Source: Byssovorax sp.
GTDB lineage: Bacteria > Myxococcota_A > Polyangia > Polyangiales > Polyangiaceae
Length of the DNA: 64,000 nucleotides
Direction: 5' to 3'
NCBI GenBank assembly: GCA_025362495.1
Contig: JANYGI010000144.1
Coordinates: 1-64,000 of the forward strand
Below, one piece after another: positions 27,671-36,673 of this stretch; the stretch's first letter is position 1; every line of letters begins with the position of its first letter. The notes beneath the pieces are model-generated. The model did not search any database. It saw only the letters and a list, made by a program, of their open reading frames with translations, and had not been told where the DNA came from. The position numbers were made by a program, and so were the translations under genes.

Positions 27671-27723
27671 AGTCAGGCGCGAGGATCGATGAGGATCCTC
27701 GCGTCTGACTGGCTCTCTCTTTG
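27671..27723 (+). terminator. 17-bp hairpin followed by a T/C-rich tail
   Basis: Arms 27671-27687 and 27694-27710 pair along 17 positions with one G-T wobble around the 6-base loop GATGAG, followed by GGCTCTCTCTTT, a pyrimidine-rich tail. It sits after the SDR gene and before the CxGxC lipoprotein. The remaining bases to 27831 contain no gene. Confidence 0.75.
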
Positions 27724-27831
27724 CTGGCCACGGCGGAATTATCCACGCCGAAATTGAGGACTTGCAGTGTTCTCGGGTACATGTGCCGTAATCGGTAACA
27801 ATCAGTCCTGTCTGGCGTTACGGTGGACCGC

Positions 27832-29247
27832 ATGGTGCAAACCCGATCTGCCAAAGCTCGCTTCTGGACAGCCGCTCTCGTCCCGTGTGGACTCCTCGGC
27901 CTCGTGGGCGCCTGTGGGAACCCGGCCGGGACGTCGACGTCGGGCGACGGCGGGCCGGCCACCGCGTCGTCCGCCGGCGTGGTCGTCGCGCCGACGTGCC
28001 CGCCGGGCCTGAGCGCCGATCCGCTCGGGGCCTGCGTGGCCAGCGCCCCGAGCGCCCCTTTGCCGGACGTCACCCCGGGCGCGACGGCCACGGCGTCGGC
28101 GTCGGCGGCGGCCTCGGCCTCGGCGCGCCCCGCGCCGGGCTGCCCCGACGTGACGGAGCCCGATCGCGTCGCGGCGTTCGAGTGGGTCAAATCGCTCGGC
28201 GTCGACGCCCCGCTCGGCGTCCACCTGCGCGGCACGAGCGGCACGGCCGTCGAGCTGCGGCTCCTCGCCAACCAGATCGAGACTCAGCTCCGCACCGCCT
28301 GCGCGGCGATGGCCTCCGAGCTCGGCAGCAAAGGCCCCTTCGTCAGCTCGCAGACTGCCTGTCAGGCGGCGATCGACGGCCTGCACACCACGCGATCGAA
28401 GCTCGGCCCCGCGACCAAGATCGCCGTCCACGTCCACCCGCCGCTCTGCGCCGAGAGCGCCGAGGCGGCGCGCGAGTGCGGCAAGCGCTGCAGCGGCGAA
28501 GACGCGGCGCCCGAGGCCACGTGCCCCGGCCAGACGGTGGGCAAATGCCCCGGCGCCTGCGACGGAGCGTGCGAGATGCGCCCTCCGAGCACCTGCGACG
28601 GGACGTGCCTGGGCCAGTGCGAGAGCGCCTTCACGGGGACGTGCGCCGGCTCGTGCAAGGGCAAGTGCGACGGCAAGACGATGGCGCAGCCCGGCGAGTG
28701 CAAGGGCAAATGCGAGGGCTCGTGCGACTCGGTCGCCAAGGGCGAGTGCAAGGGTCGCTGCTTCGGCGGATGCCAGCTCCACGCGTCGGCGTGCAACGGG
28801 ATCTGCGCCGGCAAGTGCTCGGTGAAGGTCGAGGATCCGCGCTGCATCGGCACGATCAAGCTCGCCGCGGCGGCGCCCGAGTGCGCGGCCTACTGCGACA
28901 TGCAATCGATCCACCGGATGGCGTGTGGCCCTGCCCAGGTCGACGCCCGGGCCTCGGGAGCCAAGGACTCTGCTGCTGCCGCGGCCTACGTGAGCGCCGT
29001 CGAGAAGCACCTCCCGGCCATCCTCACGCTCTCGCAGCAGCTCAAGGGACACACCGAGTCCATCGGCCGGTCGAAGGGCATCGTGGCAGACGGGCTCAAG
29101 GCCATTCACGAGAGCGGCAGCCCGGCGCTACCCGGTCTCGCAGCGTGCCTGTCCAGCTACGACAAGGCGACCTCGGAGAGCACGGCGAGCCTGGCAGCCA
29201 GCGCGCGATCCGCGGCGCAAGTGGCCACCACGGCCGAGGGGAAATAG
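27832..29247 (+). CDS. lipoprotein with CxGxC repeats
   Basis: 471 residues from ATG 27832 (GTG 27823 would add three). Lipobox VGAC follows a hydrophobic segment, then a Ser/Ala/Pro linker. A helical stretch (VELRLLANQIETQL) precedes a central region of six spaced CxGxC-like motifs (CPGACDGAC, CDGTCLGQC, CAGSCKGKC, CKGKCEGSC, CKGRCFGGC, CNGICAGKC). The C-terminus is helical again (YVSAVEKHLPAILTLSQQLK). I do not recognise the family. The repeats could bind metal or form a disulfide ladder. The flanking helices suggest a structural or metal-handling surface protein; this is inference. Confidence 0.8.
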   Translation: MVQTRSAKARFWTAALVPCGLLGLVGACGNPAGTSTSGDGGPATASSAGVVVAPTCPPGLSADPLGACVASAPSAPLPDVTPGATATASASAAASASARPAPGCPDVTEPDRVAAFEWVKSLGVDAPLGVHLRGTSGTAVELRLLANQIETQLRTACAAMASELGSKGPFVSSQTACQAAIDGLHTTRSKLGPATKIAVHVHPPLCAESAEAARECGKRCSGEDAAPEATCPGQTVGKCPGACDGACEMRPPSTCDGTCLGQCESAFTGTCAGSCKGKCDGKTMAQPGECKGKCEGSCDSVAKGECKGRCFGGCQLHASACNGICAGKCSVKVEDPRCIGTIKLAAAAPECAAYCDMQSIHRMACGPAQVDARASGAKDSAAAAAYVSAVEKHLPAILTLSQQLKGHTESIGRSKGIVADGLKAIHESGSPALPGLAACLSSYDKATSESTASLAASARSAAQVATTAEGK

Positions 29248-29397
29248 GCGACAGCGCCGCATTTTGCGCCGTGGCAATTCGCCCCGTCGCGATCGCGCGG
29301 CGGCGCGAGGGTGCCATCCGGTGCTGGCGCGGCAGTTGCAAATCATGGCGTACCGTCCCCGGAAGAGCTGGGGATCGCTTCGCCGAGGCAACGATCC

Positions 29398-30108
29398 ATG
29401 ACGACCCCATCGAACGCGCGCGCCCACAAACGAAGCCCGATCCGTGAGATCCACAGCGCCGGTGCCGCGCCGCAGAACGGGGCCGCGAACAGGGTCGCGA
29501 TCGAGGCCACGATCACGCCCGTACCTGCGCCCGTGCCCACGCCTACGCACGCCGTCGCGATCGCCGAGCTCGAGCGGCGCTTCACCGAGCTGACGAACCT
29601 GCTCTACGACACGTCGGTGCCGGCGCCGGTGCTGAAGGAGAAGGTTTTCCCCTTCCTCGCGCCGGACATCGAGTTTCGCGATCCCTGGGTGAAGGCCAGC
29701 GGGCTCCGGCATTTCTGGATTGGCCTCAAGGGCTTCCACGCCGTGATCCGCTTCGATTTCTGCATCTCGCAGCTCGCCGTGAAGCTCAACGAGCGCGGCG
29801 ACGGAGGGCGGGTGACGGTCGACGGGGTGATGAACCTCAACCAGCTCGTCGTCTACACGTACCCGCTGCGGACGATCCTCGTTTACGAGTTCACCATGAC
29901 GCCGGACGGCCAGCGCCTCCAGATAACCTCCCTCGAGGAGATGTGGAGCCTCGGGGATCTGATCGAGAACCTCCCGGGCGCGAAGCGGCCGTACGAGCTC
30001 TACCGCCGCTTCTTCGGCTACCTGTTCGGAGGGATGTTCTGGGTCGCCGCGACCGCAAAGGATCGGTTGACGAACGCCGCCGCGGGCAAGAAGGCCGCGG
30101 CGGCGTAG
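29398..30108 (+). CDS. NTF2/SnoaL-fold protein
   Basis: 236 residues from ATG 29398. The central 120 residues (LLYDTSVPAPVLKEKVFPFL, DIEFRDPWVKASGLRHFW, FTMTPDGQRLQITSLEEMWS) have the alternating helix-strand pattern of the SnoaL/NTF2 fold, with paired D-P and W residues typical of nuclear-transport-factor-like proteins. A 50-residue polar N-terminus lacks homology. The final segment (FFGYLFGGMFWVAATAK) is amphipathic or membrane-attached. Probably a small-molecule-binding or hydrolytic fold; no catalytic assignment is justified. Confidence 0.7.
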   Translation: MTTPSNARAHKRSPIREIHSAGAAPQNGAANRVAIEATITPVPAPVPTPTHAVAIAELERRFTELTNLLYDTSVPAPVLKEKVFPFLAPDIEFRDPWVKASGLRHFWIGLKGFHAVIRFDFCISQLAVKLNERGDGGRVTVDGVMNLNQLVVYTYPLRTILVYEFTMTPDGQRLQITSLEEMWSLGDLIENLPGAKRPYELYRRFFGYLFGGMFWVAATAKDRLTNAAAGKKAAAA

Positions 30109-30115
30109 CCCGCGA

Positions 30116-31405
30116 TCAGGGGTGCGGCGGCTGCGCCTGACGGCGCTTGCGATTGAGCACCTCGGGCGACTCGGCCACGGCCATGCCGATGAGGCGCATG
30201 CTCTCGAGAGCGTGCTTGAGGCCGAGGCGGATCGTCTCGGCGTTGGTGTCGCCGACGTTGGGATAGCCGCGGCCCTCCGCGTCGGTAGGCACCTTGCCCC
30301 AGTTGGCGAAGAGCTTGCCCCAGTCGCTCTGCAAGGCCTCGTTGATGTGCTTCTGGCCGTAGTACGGATACCAGAACGCGTCGTGGTAGGCGACAGAGGC
30401 CATGTAGGCCCAGGGGGCGAGCCAGGTCTTCAGCGACCACTCGACGGGCTTCTTGAGCGGGCCCCAGTAGATGCGGTGCTGGTTGCGCGAGGCGAACGTC
30501 ATCTCCTTGAAGGGGCCCTGGAAGTGCCAGTTCTCCTTCGCGAGATCGACGTCGCCGACGATCTCGATGTCGCGCACGTCGCCGCAGCCGAGGCCGAGGT
30601 CGTGCGCGAGGCGGATGAATTTGCAGTCCTTGAGCGGGTCCATGCCCATCAGCTTCGCGGCGACGGCGTCGATCGCCACCTGATCCTGCGAGGCGAGGAG
30701 CACGTTCTTGACGTGCGGGATCATGCAGCGCGGGCCGGGGCCGTCGCCCGCGAAGGTGCCATCCATCACGGCGAAGATGCCCTTGTGGATCTTCTTCTGG
30801 ATCATCAGGAGATCGACGAGCGTCTCGTGGATTACCGGATGCGTCCAGTGGCGGTGCTCGTTCAGGAGGCCTCCGAAGGCGTTCTTCATCGCGCCGGTCG
30901 TGGTCGTGAAGATGTGGGTCTTCACCGTCGGCAGGTGGATGATGTTCTCGCCGATGAAGCGCTTCGGGATCTTGAAGCCCTTCGGGTACACCTCGTTCAA
31001 GCAGAGGAACTTCTTCGTCAGATCGCCGACGGCGTCGCGCACATCGATCCACTCTTCGGTCTCGTAGAGGTGGATGTTGCGCAGGCCGTGGGCCTGGATG
31101 ACGTCGATGTGCTTGTTTTCCCGCTCGCCGAGGTGCGCGTCGATGACGACGGTGCGGTTGTGGCAGCCGTGGATGAGGTCGGACGAATAGCCGTCCTTCT
31201 TCATCGCGCGGATGACGCCTTCAAGCTGCCAGGGCGTCGTCGACGCTGCCGGGTAGAAGAAGTGCCACGAGATGTTGATCTTCAAGCCGGTGTCGGCAGT
31301 CTTGTCGATCACCTCCTGGTAGCCGGCGAGGTTCATCACCCGGTGGTGGTCCTCGAGGACAGTTTCGGGGCTGGTGCGGACGATTGCGACCTTGGACCGT
31401 GACAT
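30116..31405 (-). CDS. DUF362 domain-containing protein
   Basis: 429 residues. KVAIVRTSPETVLEDHHRVM, LKINISWHF, CHNRTVVIDAH, and IHLPTVKTHIFTTTTGAMKN give the DUF362 signature, including the conserved Asn/Lys/His blocks after the first third. CMIPHVKNVLLASQDQVAID and AKLMGMDPLKDC are further conserved blocks. No iron-sulfur ferredoxin part is attached, unlike many DUF362 proteins. DUF362 proteins have no agreed function. The gene converges on the NTF2-fold gene with seven bases between. Confidence 0.88.
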   Translation of the reverse strand: MSRSKVAIVRTSPETVLEDHHRVMNLAGYQEVIDKTADTGLKINISWHFFYPAASTTPWQLEGVIRAMKKDGYSSDLIHGCHNRTVVIDAHLGERENKHIDVIQAHGLRNIHLYETEEWIDVRDAVGDLTKKFLCLNEVYPKGFKIPKRFIGENIIHLPTVKTHIFTTTTGAMKNAFGGLLNEHRHWTHPVIHETLVDLLMIQKKIHKGIFAVMDGTFAGDGPGPRCMIPHVKNVLLASQDQVAIDAVAAKLMGMDPLKDCKFIRLAHDLGLGCGDVRDIEIVGDVDLAKENWHFQGPFKEMTFASRNQHRIYWGPLKKPVEWSLKTWLAPWAYMASVAYHDAFWYPYYGQKHINEALQSDWGKLFANWGKVPTDAEGRGYPNVGDTNAETIRLGLKHALESMRLIGMAVAESPEVLNRKRRQAQPPHP

Positions 31406-31516
31406 GGCGCGGACCTTAGCATCAGCGAGGCGGAGGGCCGCGAGGAAGTCGTCGGGAGGGTTCGAGGAGGGCGCGGGGAGGGCGCGTGACGCGCGTGGAG
31501 CCAGCGTGGAGGAGCG

Positions 31517-32659
31517 TCAGTCCGCGCGCGCGGGAGCGAGGAAGGGGAACTGCTGCTCGAGGTCGTGGACGAGGCGCGTGGCCGGCGGCGAGGCCTGCTG
31601 CAGGCGGTGAAAGGCCGCGAGGCCGGGCGCGCGGCGATCGCCGGTGAGGTACGCGCGCGCGAGCCAGGCGAGGATGACGGGGCTGTCGGGCTTGGCCTCG
31701 TGCGCGCGGGCGAGCTCGCTCGCGGCGAGATCGAAGTGCGCGTCCTGGAAGAAGCTCAGGCCCTTGGCGAAGAGGAAGAAGGGATCGCTCTGTTCGACCG
31801 TTTTCCCCTGCTTTTCCAGGCTCGTGACGAGATCGGTGCGGCCGGCGCCGCGCGCGGCGGTGAGGGCGTTGGTGAAGAACGGCTCGTAGCCGGGGAAGCG
31901 CGCCATGCCGGCCTCGAGGAACGCCAGCGACTCGTCGTGGCGGCGCTCGCGGTTGAGCAGCACGCCGAGGTTGTTGTAGAGCTCGGGCACGCCGGGCTCG
32001 CGCGCGAGCAGGAAGCGGAAGAGCCGCTCGGCGTCGGCGCGCTGGCCGTCGACCATCTGCTCGACGGCGACGTTGTTGTAGAAGAGCGCGAGGGCCGCGC
32101 CGTCGTCGATCGTCTCGTAGACCGAGAGCCACCAGTCGGAGATCTCGTTCGAGAAGTCGAAGATCACCGCGGTGGGACCGTGGCCCGCGCCGACGGCGAC
32201 GTGCGATGACGTGAAGAGCCAGCCCTTGCGCTCGTAGTAGTTCTTCACCTGGCTGACGTGGACGAAGTACGCGTGGATCCCGATCTGCCGCGCCAGGGCG
32301 AGGAAGAGGTTGGAGTACGCGATGCAGTCGCCGCGGCGCTCGCGGAAGGCCTCGCGCGCCGTGAGCGATCGCGAGGGCAGGTACTGGAAATTCACGTAGC
32401 CCGCGTCGTTGAGGTAGCGGTGCAGGTAGCGGAGCCGCTCTTCCGGCGTGCCGCGGCGACCGACGGCGTCGTCGATCTCTTTGATCATCGCGCCGTCGAT
32501 CTCGAGCGGATCCTCGAGATCGAAGCCCTCGGCGCGGCCTTCGCGGATCATCGTCGCTGCGGTGATCGACGCCGGCGGCGCGACGCTCGCGGCGCAACCG
32601 GAGAGGAGCGCCGCAGCGCCCAGACAGAGCAGCCCGATCGTCGTCCAGCGGTTCTGCAT
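31517..32659 (-). CDS. lipoprotein with transglutaminase-like and TPR domains
   Basis: 380 residues. Signal ends in lipobox LSGC. Residues about 60-200 carry a transglutaminase-like fold: catalytic Cys in RRGDCIAYSNLFLALA, His in SSHVAVG, and Asp in IFDFSNEI, all present. From about residue 210 TPR-type helices follow (ALFYNNVAVEQMVDGQRADA, YNNLGVLLNRERRHDESLAF, PVILAWLARAYLTGDRRAPG). Likely a periplasmic or surface-anchored thiol enzyme with an interaction domain. Function beyond that is unknown. Confidence 0.85.
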   Translation of the reverse strand: MQNRWTTIGLLCLGAAALLSGCAASVAPPASITAATMIREGRAEGFDLEDPLEIDGAMIKEIDDAVGRRGTPEERLRYLHRYLNDAGYVNFQYLPSRSLTAREAFRERRGDCIAYSNLFLALARQIGIHAYFVHVSQVKNYYERKGWLFTSSHVAVGAGHGPTAVIFDFSNEISDWWLSVYETIDDGAALALFYNNVAVEQMVDGQRADAERLFRFLLAREPGVPELYNNLGVLLNRERRHDESLAFLEAGMARFPGYEPFFTNALTAARGAGRTDLVTSLEKQGKTVEQSDPFFLFAKGLSFFQDAHFDLAASELARAHEAKPDSPVILAWLARAYLTGDRRAPGLAAFHRLQQASPPATRLVHDLEQQFPFLAPARAD

Positions 32660-32696
32660 GGGATCCGTGGAATAATCACACGGAGCGCGCCCGGGC

Positions 32697-33440
32697 TCAC
32701 CTCGCGCGAGCGGTGAATGCGCGGGCGCCGTCCTCGACGCCCGCGGCGAGGGAGATCAGGCCGTGACGCAGCTCACCGGAGATGGCCTGATCGAGCGTCA
32801 ATCCAGCCTGCTCGTAGGTGGAGAGTCGGTCTTCGCGCATGCAGATCTGCGGGAGCGCAGCGATGGTGCGGGCCAGCTCTTCGGCCGCGGCGCGCGCCGT
32901 GCCCTTCGGGACGATGCGGTTGGCGAGGCCAATCTGAAGGGCCTCGGCCGCGTCGACGGCGCGGCCCGTGAGGATGAGGTCGAGCGCGCGGCTGAGGCCG
33001 ATGAGGCGCGGGAGGCGGACCGTTCCCCCGTCGATGAGCGGCACGCCCCAGCGGCGACAGAACACGCCCAGCGTCGCGTCTTCCTCGACGACGCGGAGAT
33101 CGCACCAGAGCGCGAGCTCGAGCCCGCCGGCCACCGCGTGCCCGGCGATCGCGGCGATCACCGGCTTGCGCAGGAGCATGCGGGTCGGGCCCATCGGCCC
33201 GTCGCCGTCGACGGTGACGCGGTTGCCCTCGCCCGCGGCGATCGCCTTGAGATCGGCGCCGGCGCAGAACGTCCCTCCGTCGCCGAAGAGCACGCCGACC
33301 CGCGCGTCGTCGTCGCGATCGAAGTCCTGGAACGCGGCGGCGAGCTCGGCCGCGGTGGCGCGATCGACGGCGTTCTTCACGCCGGGACGATCGAGGATGA
33401 CGGTGGTGATCGAGCCCTGTTTTTCCACGCGGACCGGCAT
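32697..33440 (-). CDS. crotonase-family protein with one changed catalytic position
   Basis: 247 residues. Standard crotonase blocks: GGTFCAGADLKAIA, AIAGHAVAGGLELALWCDLR. The first catalytic Glu of hydratases is in GGLELAL. At the second (Glu164 of the rat hydratase, in QPEILLG) this protein reads FCRRWGVPLIDGG, so an Arg or Trp stands near that position. This GVPLIDGGTVRLPRLIGL pattern defines a widespread crotonase subgroup of uncertain reaction. CoA-binding is expected. It is divergent from the small hypothetical gene at 33535. Confidence 0.82.
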   Translation of the reverse strand: MPVRVEKQGSITTVILDRPGVKNAVDRATAAELAAAFQDFDRDDDARVGVLFGDGGTFCAGADLKAIAAGEGNRVTVDGDGPMGPTRMLLRKPVIAAIAGHAVAGGLELALWCDLRVVEEDATLGVFCRRWGVPLIDGGTVRLPRLIGLSRALDLILTGRAVDAAEALQIGLANRIVPKGTARAAAEELARTIAALPQICMREDRLSTYEQAGLTLDQAISGELRHGLISLAAGVEDGARAFTARAR

Positions 33441-33534
33441 GGCGGGACTTTACCGATCCGCGGAGGCGAACGCGAGAGGGCCACGGCTTGCGGTGCGGCG
33501 CGCCGGCGCCACGGGCTCACGCAGGAGACCGACC

Positions 33535-33891
33535 ATGACCAGCGCGAGCCTCAACCACGTGATCCAGGTCTACGGCGAGGAGCTGCGCGTCCTCGCGCAC
33601 GCTCGCCCCGGCGCGGCGCTGGAGAGCAGCCGGCCGACGGTGCAGGCCCTCGTGCGAGCGTGCGCGCGGACAGGCGCCGTGGCCGAGGACGTCGTCACGG
33701 CTATCGAGGCCGATCGCACGCTGTGGGAGCTGACCGACGCCGTGACGCGCGAGGCGCTGGTGGCGACTCCGGACCCCGGCCCTTACGACGTCATCTCGCG
33801 CGAGGCATCGAGCGGGACGCCTGAAAACAAGCACATCGGCGCGATTGGCACCCTGGAGGTGGGGTTACCGTGGGAGGATCGCTGGTGGTGA
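33535..33891 (+). CDS. small hypothetical protein
   Basis: 118 residues from ATG 33535, with AGGAG (33523-33527) as ribosome binding site. Helical, soluble, with no Cys cluster or membrane segment. The segments NHVIQVYGEELRVLAHARPG and AVTREALVATPDPGPYDVI look like a small globular domain. Not recognised. Ends 21 bases from the convergent DUF2079 gene. Confidence 0.6.
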   Translation: MTSASLNHVIQVYGEELRVLAHARPGAALESSRPTVQALVRACARTGAVAEDVVTAIEADRTLWELTDAVTREALVATPDPGPYDVISREASSGTPENKHIGAIGTLEVGLPWEDRWW

Positions 33892-33912
33892 CTGGCCATG
33901 ACGTGATCCTGT

Positions 33913-35385
33913 CTATCGTGAACCGGCGCGCTTGACGAGCAGCACGCCCGCCGCGTCGACGACGACCGTGAAATCCCTGGAGCCGCGGAGGCGCGCGGAG
34001 GCCTCGTCGACGGCCTGGACGCCGCCCGGGCGCCGCGCCGCGCCGTCGCGATCGAGGAGGATGTACTCGTCGGTCTCCTCGCCGTCGGGGAACGCGTGCA
34101 CGTCGACGCGCGACGCCACGTGGGGGACGACGTCGTCCTGCGCCGAGATCGACGCGGCCTTCGGCACCGCGTCGATCGCCTGGTGCAGCGCCAGGCCGCG
34201 CGGCGATTTGCTGAACCCGCGATCGATCGCCGAGCCCGGGCCGAAGGGCGAGGGCAGCGCCTTCGCGTCGTGCATCATCACCAGCGAGAGCCACCCGGCG
34301 ACGGCGATGATCCGCGCGTCGCCCTTCGCGGGCAGGAAGCCGAGGGCCAGCACCGCGGCCGCCGCGAAGAGCGGGACGAGCGGCGCGCCGTAGTGGGTGT
34401 GGATGCTCCATTTGGCCGGATCATCGCTGTAGAGCTGCACCGCGAGCAGCGGCGCGACGAGCAGGAGGGGCCACGCCGCGCGGCGGATCGATCGCAGCGA
34501 GAGGAAGAGCAGCGGCAGCGATCCGCTGGCGAGCTCGATCGCGAACACCTTGCGATCGCCTTGAAACGCCATCTCCAGGAAGGCGAGAGGCCCGCTCGCG
34601 GCGGTCGCGAGCACGCCGTCGGCGGTGCCGCCGAGGCGGTTGTACTGCGCCATGTAGCGGAACGATTGGCCGGATCCGAAGGCGGGGATGGCCCACTTCA
34701 CGGCGATGAAGAAGAACGCGAGACCGCCGAGCGCGAGCAGCGCCGCGGGGAAAATGCGGCGCGCCCCGTGGCGGATCACCCAGGCCACGCCGGCCGCGAA
34801 GAGCAGCAACCCCATCTGCTCGCGCAGCGAGATCGCCGCGAGCGCCGAGAGAAACACCGCGCGCGGCGAGTCGATCTCGAGGCCCCACGCGAGGATCGCC
34901 ACCGGGAGCACGCAGAGCGTCGCGGCGTGGAAGTCGGCCAGATCGGCGAGCACGAGCTGCGGCGTGAGCAGCATCGCCAGCGCCGCGAGGCTGGCGATCA
35001 GGCGATCGTGGGTGAGGCGCCGTGCGAGGGCCTCGATCGGGAAGGCCGCCCCCGCGACCGCGAGCGCTTGCGCGGCGAGCAGCCAGATCGGCGTAGCGAC
35101 GATCCGGTAGGGGATCCCGAGCCAGGCGAGGCCGAGCTCGAGGTGGTTCGACCACTGATGCACGCGCTCGACGCCGTTGTACGGCGTGCCCCGGTGCGCA
35201 AGGTTCCAGAACACCGAGTGGTAGGCGCCGAGATCGACCCCCGAGCCGAAGTGGTGATCGCGGAGGACGCCCCACCCGAGCATCGCCGCCGCGTACAGGG
35301 CGACGAGGGCGACGAAGGCTGGATGACGGCGGGCAGCTACGTCACCCGGTTGGGGCAGGGGGGCGCGCTCGGCGTTCGAGGGCAT
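33913..35385 (-). CDS. DUF2079-family integral membrane protein
   Basis: 490 residues with about nine to ten hydrophobic segments from residue 25 to 380. The DUF2079 opening is present (FGSGVDLGAYHSVFWNLAHR, then HLELGLAWLGIPYRI), followed by DLADFHAATLCVLPV and SLREQMGLLLFAAG. Such proteins resemble GT-C glycosyltransferases, with the acidic loop after the first membrane helix. Last 100 residues are soluble, with a short alpha/beta pattern. Expected in the inner membrane and involved in envelope polysaccharide or lipid-linked sugar transfer; this is family inference. Confidence 0.85.
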   Translation of the reverse strand: MPSNAERAPLPQPGDVAARRHPAFVALVALYAAAMLGWGVLRDHHFGSGVDLGAYHSVFWNLAHRGTPYNGVERVHQWSNHLELGLAWLGIPYRIVATPIWLLAAQALAVAGAAFPIEALARRLTHDRLIASLAALAMLLTPQLVLADLADFHAATLCVLPVAILAWGLEIDSPRAVFLSALAAISLREQMGLLLFAAGVAWVIRHGARRIFPAALLALGGLAFFFIAVKWAIPAFGSGQSFRYMAQYNRLGGTADGVLATAASGPLAFLEMAFQGDRKVFAIELASGSLPLLFLSLRSIRRAAWPLLLVAPLLAVQLYSDDPAKWSIHTHYGAPLVPLFAAAAVLALGFLPAKGDARIIAVAGWLSLVMMHDAKALPSPFGPGSAIDRGFSKSPRGLALHQAIDAVPKAASISAQDDVVPHVASRVDVHAFPDGEETDEYILLDRDGAARRPGGVQAVDEASARLRGSRDFTVVVDAAGVLLVKRAGSR

Positions 35386-35436
35386 GCCCGGCCGAGCGTA
35401 TCAGCGTGGGCCCGGGTATGGTACGAGTGCTCGCGC

Positions 35437-36609
35437 ATGACTATGGCTTCGTCGCCTCTCCACGATCGCCTCAAGATCGTCGCCGGCTCTCTCGAGCGCC
35501 AGTTCCTCGGCAAAGACGAGATCATTCGCCTGCTCATGATCGCGGTCGTCGCGGGCGAGCACTGCGTCCTCCTCGGCCCGCCCGGCACCGCGAAGAGCGC
35601 CCTGATCCGCTCGCTGGCCGAGCTGCTCCAGGCGCAGTACTTCGAGTACCTGCTCACGCGCTTCACCGAGCCCAACGAGATCTTCGGCCCGGTCGACATC
35701 GCGGCCTTCCGCGAGGGGATCTACCGCCGCAACACCGCGGGCATGCTCCCCGAGGCCGAGGTGGTCTTCCTCGACGAGGTCTTCAAGTCGAACAGCGCGA
35801 TCCTCAACGCCCTGCTGACGCTGCTGAACGAGCGCAAGTACACGAGCGGCGGGCAGGTGATCAAGTGCCCCTTGATCAGCGTGTTCGCGGCCTCGAACGA
35901 GGTCCCCGGCGACGAGACGCTCAACGCCGTCTTCGACCGCTTCTTGCTGCGCGTGCACTCCGACAACCTCGACGCGTACCACTTCAACGAGCTGCTCCAG
36001 CGCGGGATCCAGCACGAGGTCCGGCAGATGTCGGGCGAGGTGCTGCAGCCCATCGTCGCCGCGCGCGAGCTCGCCGATCTCGGCCGGGCCTTCGGCGGCC
36101 GGATGAATTTCACCGACGCGTTCCTCTCGGCCTACAAGGGCCTCGTCTTCCAGATCCGCGCCGAGGGCGTGTCGCTCTCGGATCGTCGCGTGGTGAAGAT
36201 GCTCAAGCTCTTCGCGGCGAGCTCGTTCCTCGACGGCCGCGCCACGGCCGACTCGAGCGATTTTTTCGTGCTCAAGCACATCTGGAACAACCAGGATCAG
36301 GCGGCGATCCTCGAGGGGATCGTGACGCCGGTGCTCGAGGCGTTCTTCCGCGAGCACCCCGATCGTCGCCGCGTCGGCGCGCTCGGCGTCGGCGTCGAGG
36401 CCCTGGCCGCGGAGATCGATCGCATCCGCCAGATCCTCACCGGCGGCGCGGCCCTCGGCGACGTGCAGCTCTTCAGCCAGCTGAAGGCCCTCGGCGAGAT
36501 CAAGACGGCGCTCTCGTCCCTCACCGACGTGCGCGCGCGCGAGCTCGAGTCGCGGGTGTCGCAGCTCCTCGAGGCGAGCTTCCGCAGCGGGCGCTTCGCG
36601 CAGATCTGA
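35437..36609 (+). CDS. MoxR-family AAA+ ATPase (RavA-like)
   Basis: 390 residues from ATG 35437. Walker A is GPPGTAKS (47-54), Walker B and sensor region are EVVFLDEVFKSNSAILNALL, followed by NERKYTSGGQ and FAASNEVPGDETLNAVFDRF, all typical of MoxR ATPases. The lid domain ends with long helices. RavA/MoxR proteins are chaperones normally encoded beside von Willebrand factor A proteins; none adjoins here. The neighbour is a convergent ZU5 lipoprotein 64 bases away. Role in complex assembly is inferred. Confidence 0.9.
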   Translation: MTMASSPLHDRLKIVAGSLERQFLGKDEIIRLLMIAVVAGEHCVLLGPPGTAKSALIRSLAELLQAQYFEYLLTRFTEPNEIFGPVDIAAFREGIYRRNTAGMLPEAEVVFLDEVFKSNSAILNALLTLLNERKYTSGGQVIKCPLISVFAASNEVPGDETLNAVFDRFLLRVHSDNLDAYHFNELLQRGIQHEVRQMSGEVLQPIVAARELADLGRAFGGRMNFTDAFLSAYKGLVFQIRAEGVSLSDRRVVKMLKLFAASSFLDGRATADSSDFFVLKHIWNNQDQAAILEGIVTPVLEAFFREHPDRRRVGALGVGVEALAAEIDRIRQILTGGAALGDVQLFSQLKALGEIKTALSSLTDVRARELESRVSQLLEASFRSGRFAQI

Positions 36610-36673
36610 AGCGACGCGACGACGGCGGTCGCGACCCGATCTCGCCTGGATCGAGGCGTCGCGCCGCGCGCCG

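Noticed and set aside
34096-35436. Extension of the MoxR frame to 34096
   Set aside because: Antisense to the DUF2079 gene, low-complexity Glu/Arg-rich sequence.
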